This document shows positions 33,123 to 40,907 of a stretch of DNA of 48,019 bases, one piece after another. Under the pieces are notes generated by a model. The model was not told the origin of the DNA, searched no databases, and saw nothing but the letters and a program-made list of their open reading frames with translations. The position numbers and the translations under genes are program-made. This stretch comes from Natrialba asiatica DSM 12278 (GTDB lineage Archaea; Halobacteriota; Halobacteria; Halobacteriales; Natrialbaceae). Location: positions 1 to 48,019 of the forward strand of contig NZ_AOIO01000033.1 in the NCBI RefSeq assembly GCF_000337555.1, given 5' to 3'. Each line of letters opens with the position of its first letter. Position 1 is the stretch's first letter.

Positions 33123-34826
33123 GTGACTTTGTCCGTTAACCGGTTTAAAAATGGGATATCCGCTTTCCTAGAAGAATCTCGGTCTAAAGCAGAGGACTAT
33201 CCTCTTATATTCCGTCTTTGGATAGCAATCATAATAATCTCTATCACCATCGCTATTATCGCAAATTGTACGTCAAATGCAGAAGCACGGTCGTCAGTAG
33301 TTAATTCACTAGTTGTAGGAGTCATCACGCTATTTACAATCAGTCTAACTGTTACTACGATGGGGATTCAACTCGCTTCGACGCGGTATTCGCACCGAGT
33401 TGACTCTTCTGTACTCCAAATAAGGCCATTTGGCCTTCATTTTTCGCCGCATCTATTGGCTATTTTCGTAGGAATACTACTTCTATCATCTTCTGATTTT
33501 AACACAATTCTCTTTCCCTTATTCGTATCGTTCACTGTTGCTGCCATTCTGAGCATCTTCCCATTTATATTGTGGCTGCTCCAATCACTAACGCCGAGTG
33601 AGGTTCTCATAAAGTCGATAGAACAAATTGACGATAGCTACCTCAATCGAGTAGAGGGGATCGTGCAGGAAGAGCGAGAGAAGTTCCACGAGAATTCTAA
33701 TCAGAACAGCGACACGATCTTTAAGGAGGTTACTTATTCACAAACCACTGAAAATGACCCGGTAGACACTGTATCGGACATTGTTCGGTCCAGTATTACG
33801 GAGGAGGATACTGGAACTGCAAAGCGTGTACTTAACGAATATATTGACAGAATCGAACCAATAATAATACAGAGATATCGATATCGTGGGTTCAAAACGT
33901 CACATAGCGATTCGCAGCTGGTTTGCTGGTATCTCTATGGGCCTCTTGAAGACATATTTCGGCATGCCCTCAAACACGATAACCATATTATTACGATGGA
34001 AGTCATTTCGCTTCTCCGCGAATCTATTGTTTCATGGTATAAGGCAGACCGAGATGTACCGGAAGTATTCTTTCGGCTATTCGGAAGCATAACTAATGAC
34101 TATGTTACTGAATGTGATCAAAGTCAACGGCGCACAATTGCATCTGAATATAGTTCAGTCGCTAGAATTGTTGCGAAGGATATCGATTCCCCACACACCA
34201 GAGTTAACGGGGCGACAAAGCACAATTTTGGGAGTGATTGCATGAATTTTGCACTTGAATCAATTAGCCAGGGGGATTACAGACCAGGCAGGGTAATTAC
34301 CCACGGCATACGTTTAATAATAGAAGCTCGACTTCGTATACCAAGTAGTAATCCGAAACGCGATCTGCTATCAATGGGACTAATTGGCGAAAAGTTCGCT
34401 ATGGAGGAAGCGAAGTCAAAAGAAATTGTTGCGGTAGCGGATGAAGTATCAATAATGGATGAAGCAGAATGGACAGTAGTCACATTAGTTACATTCCTCG
34501 ACAAAATAGACGAATATGGGAATGGATACTCTACTTATAAATATCGTGAATTGGTTGTAAAAGAGATAGACCGAATTAATGATGCGCTTGAACCTCGGAA
34601 CAAAGATATTGCAAACAAAGTTCCGCAGAAAGATTCGTTAGTGAAGGACGTTGTGCGAGCCAGCAGGTTCTTCCGTAGTTCATTCACTCCAGAGAAATTA
34701 TTGCAGGAAATCCACTCACAGATAGATGTACAAGAGATTGCAGATGTATGTGAGGAGTTAGTTAAGGTTAATGCCATGGCGGAGATCGGGGAAAACGAAT
34801 ACAAGACCACTTACGAAAATATATAA
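33123..34826 (+). CDS. AT-rich DUF2254-like membrane protein inserted between ATPase and capsid genes
   Basis: A 567-residue protein with four membrane segments in the first 155 residues and a long soluble C-terminal region of helices. The segment TLFTISLTVTTMGIQLASTRYSHRV resembles DUF2254 membrane proteins, whose role is unknown. Base use is strongly AT-rich compared with the GC-rich genes on both sides, so it was probably gained by transfer as a cargo gene. It could alter the host membrane or block other viruses; this is not shown. The start is the GTG at 33123, because the nearby ATG at 33121 runs straight into a stop. Confidence 0.55.
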   Translation: MTLSVNRFKNGISAFLEESRSKAEDYPLIFRLWIAIIIISITIAIIANCTSNAEARSSVVNSLVVGVITLFTISLTVTTMGIQLASTRYSHRVDSSVLQIRPFGLHFSPHLLAIFVGILLLSSSDFNTILFPLFVSFTVAAILSIFPFILWLLQSLTPSEVLIKSIEQIDDSYLNRVEGIVQEEREKFHENSNQNSDTIFKEVTYSQTTENDPVDTVSDIVRSSITEEDTGTAKRVLNEYIDRIEPIIIQRYRYRGFKTSHSDSQLVCWYLYGPLEDIFRHALKHDNHIITMEVISLLRESIVSWYKADRDVPEVFFRLFGSITNDYVTECDQSQRRTIASEYSSVARIVAKDIDSPHTRVNGATKHNFGSDCMNFALESISQGDYRPGRVITHGIRLIIEARLRIPSSNPKRDLLSMGLIGEKFAMEEAKSKEIVAVADEVSIMDEAEWTVVTLVTFLDKIDEYGNGYSTYKYRELVVKEIDRINDALEPRNKDIANKVPQKDSLVKDVVRASRFFRSSFTPEKLLQEIHSQIDVQEIADVCEELVKVNAMAEIGENEYKTTYENI

Positions 34827-34940
34827 ATTAAATCAACCAGTTCTATTGGCTAGAATCGATCCTAATTAGGATAGCAAATCGCCGCGGACTGCCGCGTAAC
34901 TCTGCTATCTGCTCCTGCTGACGGCGCCCCTAACGCGCTC

Positions 34941-34947
34941 TTATATC
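34941..34947 (+). promoter_or_regulatory. TATA box of the capsid operon
   Basis: TTATATC, 28-34 nt before the ATG at 34975, where the base composition turns GC-rich again. It gives the capsid operon its own promoter after the AT-rich insertion. Confidence 0.55.
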
Positions 34948-34974
34948 CGAATTCGGCCGATTGGTTGGAGTCGC

Positions 34975-35250
34975 ATGGCGATGAATTTCGATCAGGCCAC
35001 GCAGGCTCTGACTGACAGCGACGTGTGGATGGATGTCGGCATGGTCGCGGGCGGCTACCTCACCCCGTACCTCGTCGACACGGCAACCGGCACGATGCTT
35101 CCATCGGAAATCTTCGGCATCGGCGGGATGGCCCTCGGCGAGATGGTCGTCAACAAGCGTGCGTTCACCCTCGGCTCGGGCGCATTCGTCATCCGCGAGG
35201 CTGCCGAGCGCTTCAACGCCCAAGGCATGATCAACGAGGTGCTGGCCTAA
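34975..35250 (+). CDS. Small membrane-associated virion protein (VP12-like by position)
   Basis: A 91-residue protein with two hydrophobic, glycine-rich stretches (WMDVGMVAGGYLTPYLVD; FGIGGMALGEMVV). It stands directly before the two capsid genes, as the small membrane protein VP12 does in SH1. Its stop is followed immediately by the next ATG. Identification rests on order and size. Confidence 0.6.
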   Translation: MAMNFDQATQALTDSDVWMDVGMVAGGYLTPYLVDTATGTMLPSEIFGIGGMALGEMVVNKRAFTLGSGAFVIREAAERFNAQGMINEVLA

Positions 35251-35742
35251 ATGAGCCTCTCGCTCTACGCCGCCCTCGGCGACTCGAGCAAGTACGTCGA
35301 GACGGAAACGAACGTCACCGATCAGCTGACGCCGGTCCTCTCGATCAACCCCAAGGATGGCGTCGGCGTTCTCATCCGCAACGCCGTCGACATGGGGAAC
35401 AAGGTCGGGCTGCCGATCTACGCAAAGCTTCGCGACACCGACGGCAACCCGCTACCGGCGGACACCCGCGTCGCACTCGGCTACCAAGCACCGACTGACG
35501 AGAGCATTCAGGTCGTCTCCGATCCGAAGTCGACGATCGCGAGCTACATCAAAAACTCCGTCTCGGACCAGCAGGACGACCGCAAGGTTGACGCCGTCAA
35601 GCACCAGCTCAAGGGCGAGAAGCTCGAGGTACGGGACATCGACGAAGCGTACATCCTCGTCGATTCCTCCGAGCCGATCGACCACGCCCAGAGTGAGATC
35701 TACTTCGAGGAGGCGGCGCTGGCGGAGGTGGACCTCGAGTAA
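35251..35742 (+). CDS. Small major capsid protein candidate (VP7-like, single jelly roll)
   Basis: A 163-residue protein with a beta-rich sequence: VTDQLTPVLSINP, VGVLIRNAVDMG, LPIYAKLRD, TRVALGYQAP and IDEAYILVDSSEPI. The size and position (before the larger capsid gene, after the ATPase unit) match VP7 of SH1, one of two single-jelly-roll capsid proteins of this group. No signal or membrane segment. It is coupled by a 1-nt overlap (TAATG) to the large capsid candidate. Confidence 0.75.
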   Translation: MSLSLYAALGDSSKYVETETNVTDQLTPVLSINPKDGVGVLIRNAVDMGNKVGLPIYAKLRDTDGNPLPADTRVALGYQAPTDESIQVVSDPKSTIASYIKNSVSDQQDDRKVDAVKHQLKGEKLEVRDIDEAYILVDSSEPIDHAQSEIYFEEAALAEVDLE

Positions 35743-36479
35743 TGGCGATCAAACACAAGCTCAAGTCGGCAAGCTGGGTTCCCGGCAGCGTCTCCCTCCG
35801 CGAGTTCGAGACTCAAGCCGCAACTCCCGGCGAGGCGAGCGTCGTCGCCGAAATCCAGCTCGGCCGGCCACTCCAGCTCCGCGACGATCCAGACAGCGAA
35901 CTCCGAGTCGTCCTCCCGGCTCACGAACATCGAACGACCAACGGGACGGCAGACGATCAGGAGACGTTCGAACTCGATCACAACCTGATCGAGTGTCCGA
36001 CGACCGAGTCGTTCGTCCTCTACGAAGACGGCGCGATCGTCAAACCAGACAGCGTCGACTATGACGCCAACTCCTTCGACTACACCTCAAGCGGGACGGA
36101 GACTGACCTCGACGTCTTCTACGTCCCGCGCGATCCGGCGGCGGTCGAGATTCGGAAGACCGCACCGGGAGCGGGCGGTAAGGTCAATCAGACGCTCAAG
36201 GAGGCACAGACGGCGATCCTGCACACTCGCGATCAGGCCCAACAGGAGATCCGGTTCGGGTTCGATCGAACGCCGCTGCAGCCGTACCTGCCGCGAAAGT
36301 TCCGGCTGCAGGTCGTCGTCGACGCGCCGTACAAAGTCGCGTTCGAGGCTCCCGAGCGAGCCAACGGGACGCCTCGAGCGCGCAACGCCCTGCTGTCGCT
36401 GCCGCGGTTCCAGACCGAGGCCCGCATCGACGGGCTAGGAGCGGCGGTCAAGCAGGACATGATCGGAGTCCGGGGGTGA
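35742..36479 (+). CDS. Large major capsid protein candidate (VP4-like, single jelly roll)
   Basis: A 245-residue protein, the size of SH1 VP4 (about 230 residues). It is beta-rich and has internal strands such as ELRVVLPAHEHRT, SFVLYEDGAIV, DVFYVPRDP and FRLQVVVDAPYKVAFEAP. With the VP7-like protein it would build the T=28-type capsid described for SH1. The start ATG overlaps the preceding stop. The assignment comes from size and synteny; a structure-based comparison would test it. Confidence 0.75.
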   Translation: MAIKHKLKSASWVPGSVSLREFETQAATPGEASVVAEIQLGRPLQLRDDPDSELRVVLPAHEHRTTNGTADDQETFELDHNLIECPTTESFVLYEDGAIVKPDSVDYDANSFDYTSSGTETDLDVFYVPRDPAAVEIRKTAPGAGGKVNQTLKEAQTAILHTRDQAQQEIRFGFDRTPLQPYLPRKFRLQVVVDAPYKVAFEAPERANGTPRARNALLSLPRFQTEARIDGLGAAVKQDMIGVRG

Positions 36480-36485
36480 TCCCCC

Positions 36486-36716
36486 GTGCAGGGCGGTCTT
36501 TCAGACGGTACCGAACCCGGAGAGATAGCGGTCACCACGACGACCATGTCGTCCGAAGCGACCGCAACCTCGAGGCCGGCGAACCAATCCCAGCAGCCAC
36601 CGGAGAGTCCGACGGCACGGCTCGTCTACGGGACGCAGTGGACGCAGGACGACATCATGATCGGCCTGCTCGCGCTGCAGGCAGTGCTGCTGGTCTTCGT
36701 CACGATTCGATCATGA
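36486..36716 (+). CDS. Single-pass membrane virion protein (VP13-like by position)
   Basis: A 76-residue protein with a Ser/Thr-rich N-terminus and a C-terminal membrane segment (DIMIGLLALQAVLLVFVTI). Start GTG at 36486, 6 bp after the capsid gene. A small membrane protein at this place is expected in the virus group. ATGA overlaps a tiny frame downstream. Confidence 0.6.
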   Translation: MQGGLSDGTEPGEIAVTTTTMSSEATATSRPANQSQQPPESPTARLVYGTQWTQDDIMIGLLALQAVLLVFVTIRS

Positions 36717-36778
36717 ATGGACACACGAAGGGGCTCGCGATGAGTCCCCCCGACAGTAACGGCAGAGAGGTGAGCTGA
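36713..36778 (+). CDS. Very small open frame in the virion operon
   Basis: A 21-codon frame that begins in an ATGA overlap with the preceding gene and ends 3 bp before the VP2-like gene. It may encode a peptide or only bridge the operon by coupled translation. Confidence 0.3.
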   Translation: MNGHTKGLAMSPPDSNGREVS

Positions 36779-36781
36779 CCG

Positions 36782-37474
36782 ATGGCGGGACCTGCAGCGG
36801 CGATGGCCGCTGGCGAGGCAGCGGACCAAGCCAGCGATGTCGCCGAGCCCGCTGCCGAGGCAGTGAGCAACGTCTCGGATAACGTGAGCGAAGCAGCCCA
36901 GAACAGCCGCGGTTTCAACATCGCGATGGTCGTTGGGGCGCTCGCCCTCGCGTTCATCGTCTGGCGCGTCATGCAGATGACGCGCGGCCCCGGGCAAGCA
37001 GCGGACGGTATCGGCGATGCGATCGGTAACATCGTCGGCGGAACGACCAACGCGGCCGGCGGAGCCGGCGATGCGGCGGCCGGTGTCGGCGGTGCAATCG
37101 GTGATATCTGGGGCGGCTCAACCGATGCGGCCGGTGGAATCGGCGGCGCGGTCGGCGATGTCTGGGGCGGCGCGACCGACCTCGCAGACGGCGTGAGCGA
37201 CTTCGGCGGCGATGTTCTGGGCGATACCTGGGATGGCACGACCGATGTCGCGGACGGAATCAGTGATACGTTCGGAGATGCCGTCGACACCGGCGGTGAT
37301 CTCTTCGGCGGGATGCTCGGCGCTGGCGGCGACGCAGCTGACGGAGCAGCCGACGCCGGCGGCGACGCGGTCGACGGTGCAACTGATGTCGGTGGCGACA
37401 TCGTCAACGGCGCGGCCGACGCTGGGGGCGATCTCGTCGACGGCGCAACCGACTTCGCCGGAGGGCTGATCTAA
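36782..37474 (+). CDS. Membrane-anchored glycine/aspartate-repeat virion protein (VP2-like)
   Basis: A 230-residue protein. A membrane segment at residues 44-63 (GFNIAMVVGALALAFIVWRV) divides an alanine-rich helical N-terminus from a long repeat tail with units like GDAxDGATDxxGD and IGDIWGGSTDAAGG, recurring about every 11-15 residues (residues 70-230). SH1 VP2 is a repeat-rich membrane protein at the same place in the gene order. The glycine/aspartate repeat may form an extended fibre between capsid and membrane. Repeats are degenerate at DNA level, so this is not recent expansion. Confidence 0.65.
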   Translation: MAGPAAAMAAGEAADQASDVAEPAAEAVSNVSDNVSEAAQNSRGFNIAMVVGALALAFIVWRVMQMTRGPGQAADGIGDAIGNIVGGTTNAAGGAGDAAAGVGGAIGDIWGGSTDAAGGIGGAVGDVWGGATDLADGVSDFGGDVLGDTWDGTTDVADGISDTFGDAVDTGGDLFGGMLGAGGDAADGAADAGGDAVDGATDVGGDIVNGAADAGGDLVDGATDFAGGLI

Positions 37475-37475
37475 G

Positions 37476-37691
37476 ATGGAGCCCATCACCGTGCTCAACC
37501 AGTTCGGGTTCCCCGCCGTTGCGTTCGGACTCATGTGGCGACTCTACCGGGAAGAACGCAACGAGCGCCAAGACGAACGGGAGAGTTGGCTCGAGGCGAT
37601 CCAAGAGCACACGGACGCTGTGCGCGATCTCCGACGTGATGTCAAGACCGTCGCGACTGACGGCGGCGAGCAGGAGGAGGATGCACCGTGA
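37476..37691 (+). CDS. Small membrane protein with coiled-coil tail
   Basis: A 71-residue protein starting with a short hydrophobic segment (VLNQFGFPAVAFGLMW) and continuing as a charged helix (EERNERQDERESWLEAIQEHTDAVRDL), the layout of phage holin or membrane-bound virion subunits. It starts 1 bp after the VP2-like stop. It overlaps the next gene by 4 nt (GTGA). Confidence 0.6.
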   Translation: MEPITVLNQFGFPAVAFGLMWRLYREERNERQDERESWLEAIQEHTDAVRDLRRDVKTVATDGGEQEEDAP

Positions 37692-38236
37692 TCGGATCAT
37701 CGACGATCGGACCGAACAGCCCGATCGAGCAGGTTCTCGCCGACTACGGGATCGACGCCTCGTCGTGGACCGAGGACATCGTCGAGAACGACACGGAGCG
37801 ACTCCTGCTCGCGCTGTTGCTCGAGCAGCGCGGGGAGAACGCGGTTGAGGCACTCAACCCCGAGTCGGAGGACACCCAAGAGGCGGCGTATTTCGTGACC
37901 GAAGAGCCGCTTCCGGTAACGTCGACTGAAGAGAATCGTCTCAAATGGGGATACCCAGCAACCTCGGTCACCGTCTGGGGATTCGACGAACCGATTTACG
38001 TCGCATTCCGGTCGGAATTCGACGAACCGATTTACGTCGCATTCCGGTCGGAATTCGACGAACCGATTTACGTCGCATTCCGGTCGGAGGGCGATTATCG
38101 AAAGATTCCGTTGGAGCCCTCTGGGTCACCCTATCACGCGGGACCAGAAGGCGGTCTCGGGGCATCAGCCGCATGGATTAGCAAACAGAGTAGCGAGACG
38201 AACGACACGACGGTCAAGGTCAAAGCGTACAAATGA
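37688..38236 (+). CDS. Spike/receptor-binding candidate with perfect tandem repeats
   Basis: A 182-residue protein, start GTG. Residues 98-133 consist of three identical 12-residue units (FDEPIYVAFRSE), encoded by three identical 36-bp repeats, inside a beta-rich region with ATSVTVWG before it. The N-terminus is helical and glycine-poor. Position just before two more spike-type genes suggests a role in the vertex spike. Identical repeats at DNA level show that copy number changes recently, as in adhesins. Confidence 0.6.
   Translation: MIGSSTIGPNSPIEQVLADYGIDASSWTEDIVENDTERLLLALLLEQRGENAVEALNPESEDTQEAAYFVTEEPLPVTSTEENRLKWGYPATSVTVWGFDEPIYVAFRSEFDEPIYVAFRSEFDEPIYVAFRSEGDYRKIPLEPSGSPYHAGPEGGLGASAAWISKQSSETNDTTVKVKAYK
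37981..38088 (+). repeat. Three perfect 36-bp tandem repeats
   Basis: The same 36 bases occur at 37981-38016, 38017-38052 and 38053-38088 without a difference, then the sequence departs (GGGCGATT). They keep the reading frame and each encodes FDEPIYVAFRSE. Confidence 0.97.
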
Positions 38237-39045
38237 CGTTCGACGGACCAATCAATTCGACGTATGGCGAGATGGTCGCACAGATTCGAGACAAGATCGC
38301 GAGCATGGCGAACTGGACGCTCACGGAGGAGAGTACCGCCGGAACGGACGCGTTCAGTAGCAGCGACTGGGCAGTATTTGAGACGCCGACCGGTTCGTAT
38401 GTCCGGCTCGCTATCGTAAGTGATCAGGAGCTCGAACTTTCTCACGGTCTCGAGTGGGACACCGAGAATTCCTCGTGGAGCGACCAGTACAGCAACTCGT
38501 GGTCGTGCTTCCCAGTGAACGGCGACAACTACCAGTCGGCGAGCATGGACTCGCAGGTTCGCTGGTGGATCGAATACGTGGATGGGAAGGGCTTCGCTTT
38601 CGTCGCCACGCGAGAGGAGGGCGACGGTCTGGACGAGGCGATGGCGATGGGGTTTTCGGAACTCACGCGCCTGTGGGACTACACGACCGCACAGGTTCGT
38701 GAGTCGAAGTACACCGCCCTCGTGGTCGGCCACAAGGAGGACGAGTACGGCGACAGGATCACGCAATTCTCGGCGACGTTCGAGGGCGGCGCAAGCTCTG
38801 GAACGTACCACGGAAAGGGCGAAGTGAACGCCGACGGCAACAACGACAACTACCCGATGGTCGAGACGACGCTTCAGGGCGGAGCGAAGTACGAGGACGC
38901 CCTCATCGGCGAACACGACCTCTGGATTCAGGACGACTCTGGTGACCGCTCGGCTCACCTCGACACGGTGACCGACGGCGGAGCCGACAAGTTCACCATC
39001 TTCAAGGAAGGGCTGCCCTCCCCGGTCGGGATCCGCATGGACTAA
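38233..39045 (+). CDS. Spike-type virion protein candidate
   Basis: A 270-residue beta-rich protein without signal or membrane segment. It starts with a helix (TYGEMVAQIRDKIASMANW) and continues with Trp/Tyr-rich strands (SWSDQYSNSWSCFPV; VRWWIEYVDGKGFAFVA), a mid-region helix, and a C-terminal beta region ending in a hydrophobic tail. The ATGA overlap with the repeat-bearing gene suggests that the two form one structure. SH1 places the spike proteins VP3 and VP6 here; VP3 is the likely counterpart. Assignment by order only. Confidence 0.55.
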   Translation: MTFDGPINSTYGEMVAQIRDKIASMANWTLTEESTAGTDAFSSSDWAVFETPTGSYVRLAIVSDQELELSHGLEWDTENSSWSDQYSNSWSCFPVNGDNYQSASMDSQVRWWIEYVDGKGFAFVATREEGDGLDEAMAMGFSELTRLWDYTTAQVRESKYTALVVGHKEDEYGDRITQFSATFEGGASSGTYHGKGEVNADGNNDNYPMVETTLQGGAKYEDALIGEHDLWIQDDSGDRSAHLDTVTDGGADKFTIFKEGLPSPVGIRMD

Positions 39046-39051
39046 CTCAAA

Positions 39052-39675
39052 ATGGCCAGCTACGAAACCAGTACCGCGACGACGATCTCGTCCTCAGCAA
39101 GCACCGGAACCGTCACTCGGACGGCATCGGCCTCGAGGACGACACCCACAAACGCCGGCCGACCATCGGCAGCCCGAGCCGGGAGCAACGCTGGACGCGA
39201 AACACTTACCAACGCCGGCCGACCCTCGGCAGTCCGATCCGGGAACGACTCCGGACGCCAGACGCTCACTAACGCCAGGAAACCAGTCCTCACCCGAAGT
39301 AGCGATAGCATCGATGATCCGACGACGAGCAATGCAGTCCTCGTCCCCGGAGACTTTCGAGGCGTTACCGTCGTCGTTGTCGATCCAGACGGCGAACCGC
39401 TCGAGGATCTCGAGCAACTGCTCGTGCTTACACCGTTCCCATCGTCGACGAGCATCGACGAGAACGGTGTCGGTCAGCTACCGATGCTTTCGACCACCTA
39501 TACCGAGTTTCGGGGGCTCGCCCCGCGAGGCGACGATGTCGGATATATGTGGTATGAGGGGGTCAAGAACGTCGTCGGTCCGCAAGACGACGAGGCGGTG
39601 ATCGTCCTTGACCCCACGGAAATCAAGGGCATGTACGCCGGCAACGGCGTCAACATGGGCGGTCCGCTTCGCTGA
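39052..39675 (+). CDS. Spike-type protein with 20-residue repeats (VP6-like by position)
   Basis: A 207-residue protein, the last gene of the virion operon. The first 85 residues are Thr/Ser/Arg-rich and include two near-identical 20-residue units (TNAGRPSA.R.G...GR.TL) and a partial third, likely a fibrous stalk. The C-terminal about 110 residues form a carboxypeptidase-regulatory/Ig-like beta domain (FRGVTVVVVDPDGEPLEDLEQLLVL). SH1 VP6 is likewise an outer spike protein with a repeat region. Confidence 0.6.
   Translation: MASYETSTATTISSSASTGTVTRTASASRTTPTNAGRPSAARAGSNAGRETLTNAGRPSAVRSGNDSGRQTLTNARKPVLTRSSDSIDDPTTSNAVLVPGDFRGVTVVVVDPDGEPLEDLEQLLVLTPFPSSTSIDENGVGQLPMLSTTYTEFRGLAPRGDDVGYMWYEGVKNVVGPQDDEAVIVLDPTEIKGMYAGNGVNMGGPLR
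39148..39267 (+). repeat. Two 60-bp imperfect tandem repeats plus a partial third
   Basis: 39148-39207 and 39208-39267 encode TNAGRPSAARAGSNAGRETL and a variant of it; a partial copy starts at 39268. The DNA differs at many positions, so these copies are older than the 36-bp repeats. Confidence 0.85.
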
Positions 39676-39717
39676 TATCGACGAAAGTGCGATCGGGAAG
39701 TGAAGAAAAGAGACCGC

Positions 39718-40179
39718 TTAGGCGACTGCCTTCTCTCCCGCGTCGACGATGTCTTCACCGTCGGTGTAACGCATCGGCGGGACGATCACCCAGACGTGTT
39801 GGTTCCCCGCCCAGACTGAGACGTATCCCTCACTCTCGAGGGGCTTGATAATCTCGTCGAGGACGGCGCTCTTCGGCGTGGTGTTGTCGTAGAGCTTGTT
39901 CTTCGCAGTCTCGAGTTTGACGCGGCGCTTGCTCTTGTGGCGAGCCGACGCTCGCTCGTGGAGCATGCGGTACGCTTCAGCGAGCCGTTCGTCGTCGGGA
40001 AGGACCGGCTGAGGTTCGTCCAGATCTCCTTTCGCCTCGACCTCCTTCTGGACCAACTCGCGAAGCTTCTCACTCCGATTCTTGTCCTCCCGCTCGGCGA
40101 TCTCGTCGAGCGTCTCGAGCAGGTTGTCGGGACAGCCAAAGGAGACGCGGCTCGAGGGGTCGTGATCCATCCGAGCCAT
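39718..40179 (-). CDS. RHH-like regulator with C-terminal winged-helix-like domain
   Basis: A 153-residue protein. The N-terminus (SRVSFGCPDNLLETLDEIAEREDKNRSEKLRELVQKEV) matches the ribbon-helix-helix fold. The C-terminal part (LYDNTTPKSAVLDEIIKPLESEGYVSVWAGNQHVWVIVPP) looks like a winged helix, possibly an archaeal IS/plasmid copy-control type. The ATG at 40179 was chosen because translation is coupled to the 41-codon gene upstream by ATGA. It is convergent with the virion operon. Confidence 0.6.
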   Translation of the reverse strand: MARMDHDPSSRVSFGCPDNLLETLDEIAEREDKNRSEKLRELVQKEVEAKGDLDEPQPVLPDDERLAEAYRMLHERASARHKSKRRVKLETAKNKLYDNTTPKSAVLDEIIKPLESEGYVSVWAGNQHVWVIVPPMRYTDGEDIVDAGEKAVA

Positions 40180-40304
40180 CAGTGGCTCACCCCGATTTGC
40201 ATATCCCGTGAATACGCAGACGGCGTCGGGCTTCGCAGTTCGTATGCAAGGGGGGCGGGGATGCCTACGGAGGCGACTATCGCGCGGGTGTGCGTGCGCG
40301 TCAT
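40179..40304 (-). CDS. Very small protein (41 residues)
   Basis: Overlaps the genes on both sides by ATGA. The sequence (MTRTHTRAIVASVGIPAPLAY...) has no known motif. Its position in a chain of overlapping starts and stops supports translation. Confidence 0.5.
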   Translation of the reverse strand: MTRTHTRAIVASVGIPAPLAYELRSPTPSAYSRDMQIGVSH

Positions 40305-40732
40305 GGCCGCACCTCCGCCTCCCGCTCGTGGCGTCGTGTCTTCTCGATCGCCCCATCATGTGGCTCACCCTCGAGCGCCTCGTTGGTCGCGTGGCACATC
40401 TCGTGTTCGTCGTCGGGACTGCCGTCGGTCGACTTTACGTCGATCAGTTCGAGGAAGTCGGCTTTGCGGAGCGTGCAGAGATGGGCGCACGGGCCGTCGT
40501 GGTACTCCCAACCCTTGCAGTCGCATCGACCGATGTACTCGCCGTCCTCGAGGCCGAGCGCACAGTAGTGGACGCTCTCGCCGTCTCTGAGCGTGACCTT
40601 GTAGCCGAACCGACTGAACGACTCGATCAACGCCTCGCGTGGATCCGCTCGAGCCCACGACTCGGTGTCTGCGTCGCGTTCCTCGAGGAAGTCGATGTCC
40701 TCGCCGTCGGTCGGCTCTGGGAAGGCGCTCAT
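40301..40732 (-). CDS. SWIM zinc-finger protein
   Basis: A 143-residue protein with a SWIM finger, Cys-x-Cys then Cys-x-His: GRCDCKGWEYHDGPCAHLCTLRK, residues about 69-92. SWIM fingers bind DNA or proteins and occur in transposases and recombination factors. The N-terminus is acidic. Genes of this type are frequent near the ends of haloarchaeal elements. It overlaps its neighbours by 4 nt on each side. Confidence 0.7.
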   Translation of the reverse strand: MSAFPEPTDGEDIDFLEERDADTESWARADPREALIESFSRFGYKVTLRDGESVHYCALGLEDGEYIGRCDCKGWEYHDGPCAHLCTLRKADFLELIDVKSTDGSPDDEHEMCHATNEALEGEPHDGAIEKTRRHEREAEVRP

Positions 40733-40851
40733 CGGCCGTGGGACACCTCCTGAAGATCGTGTGGTCCGTTCTCACAAACGCGACGGGGGAGGCCGCCGGT
40801 CGAGGTTTCGGTGATCATCCGACCACCGCAGTGCGGGCAGTATCGGGTCAC
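40729..40851 (-). CDS. Zinc-ribbon mini-protein (40 residues, GTG start)
   Basis: Read on the minus strand: a GTG at 40851 begins TRYCPHCGGRMITET..., with CPHC and a later VC, a half zinc ribbon of Cys-x2-Cys type. It ends in an ATGA overlap with the SWIM gene. It is the first gene of the four-gene minus-strand operon next to attR. Confidence 0.55.
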   Translation of the reverse strand: MTRYCPHCGGRMITETSTGGLPRRVCENGPHDLQEVSHGR

Positions 40852-40907
40852 GCGCCGACACCTCCGCCGTACTGCGATTGATTACGACCGCGGATTACAG
40901 TTGCCCG

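Noticed and set aside
36782-37474. Glycine/aspartate repeats taken as an RTX-type calcium toxin
   Set aside because: The nonapeptide GGxGxDxUx pattern is not kept; the membrane segment and virion context fit a VP2-like structural protein better.
38134-38958. Minus-strand frame opposite the spike candidate
   Set aside because: The plus strand carries a chain of overlapping virion genes there, and the antisense frame has no motif.
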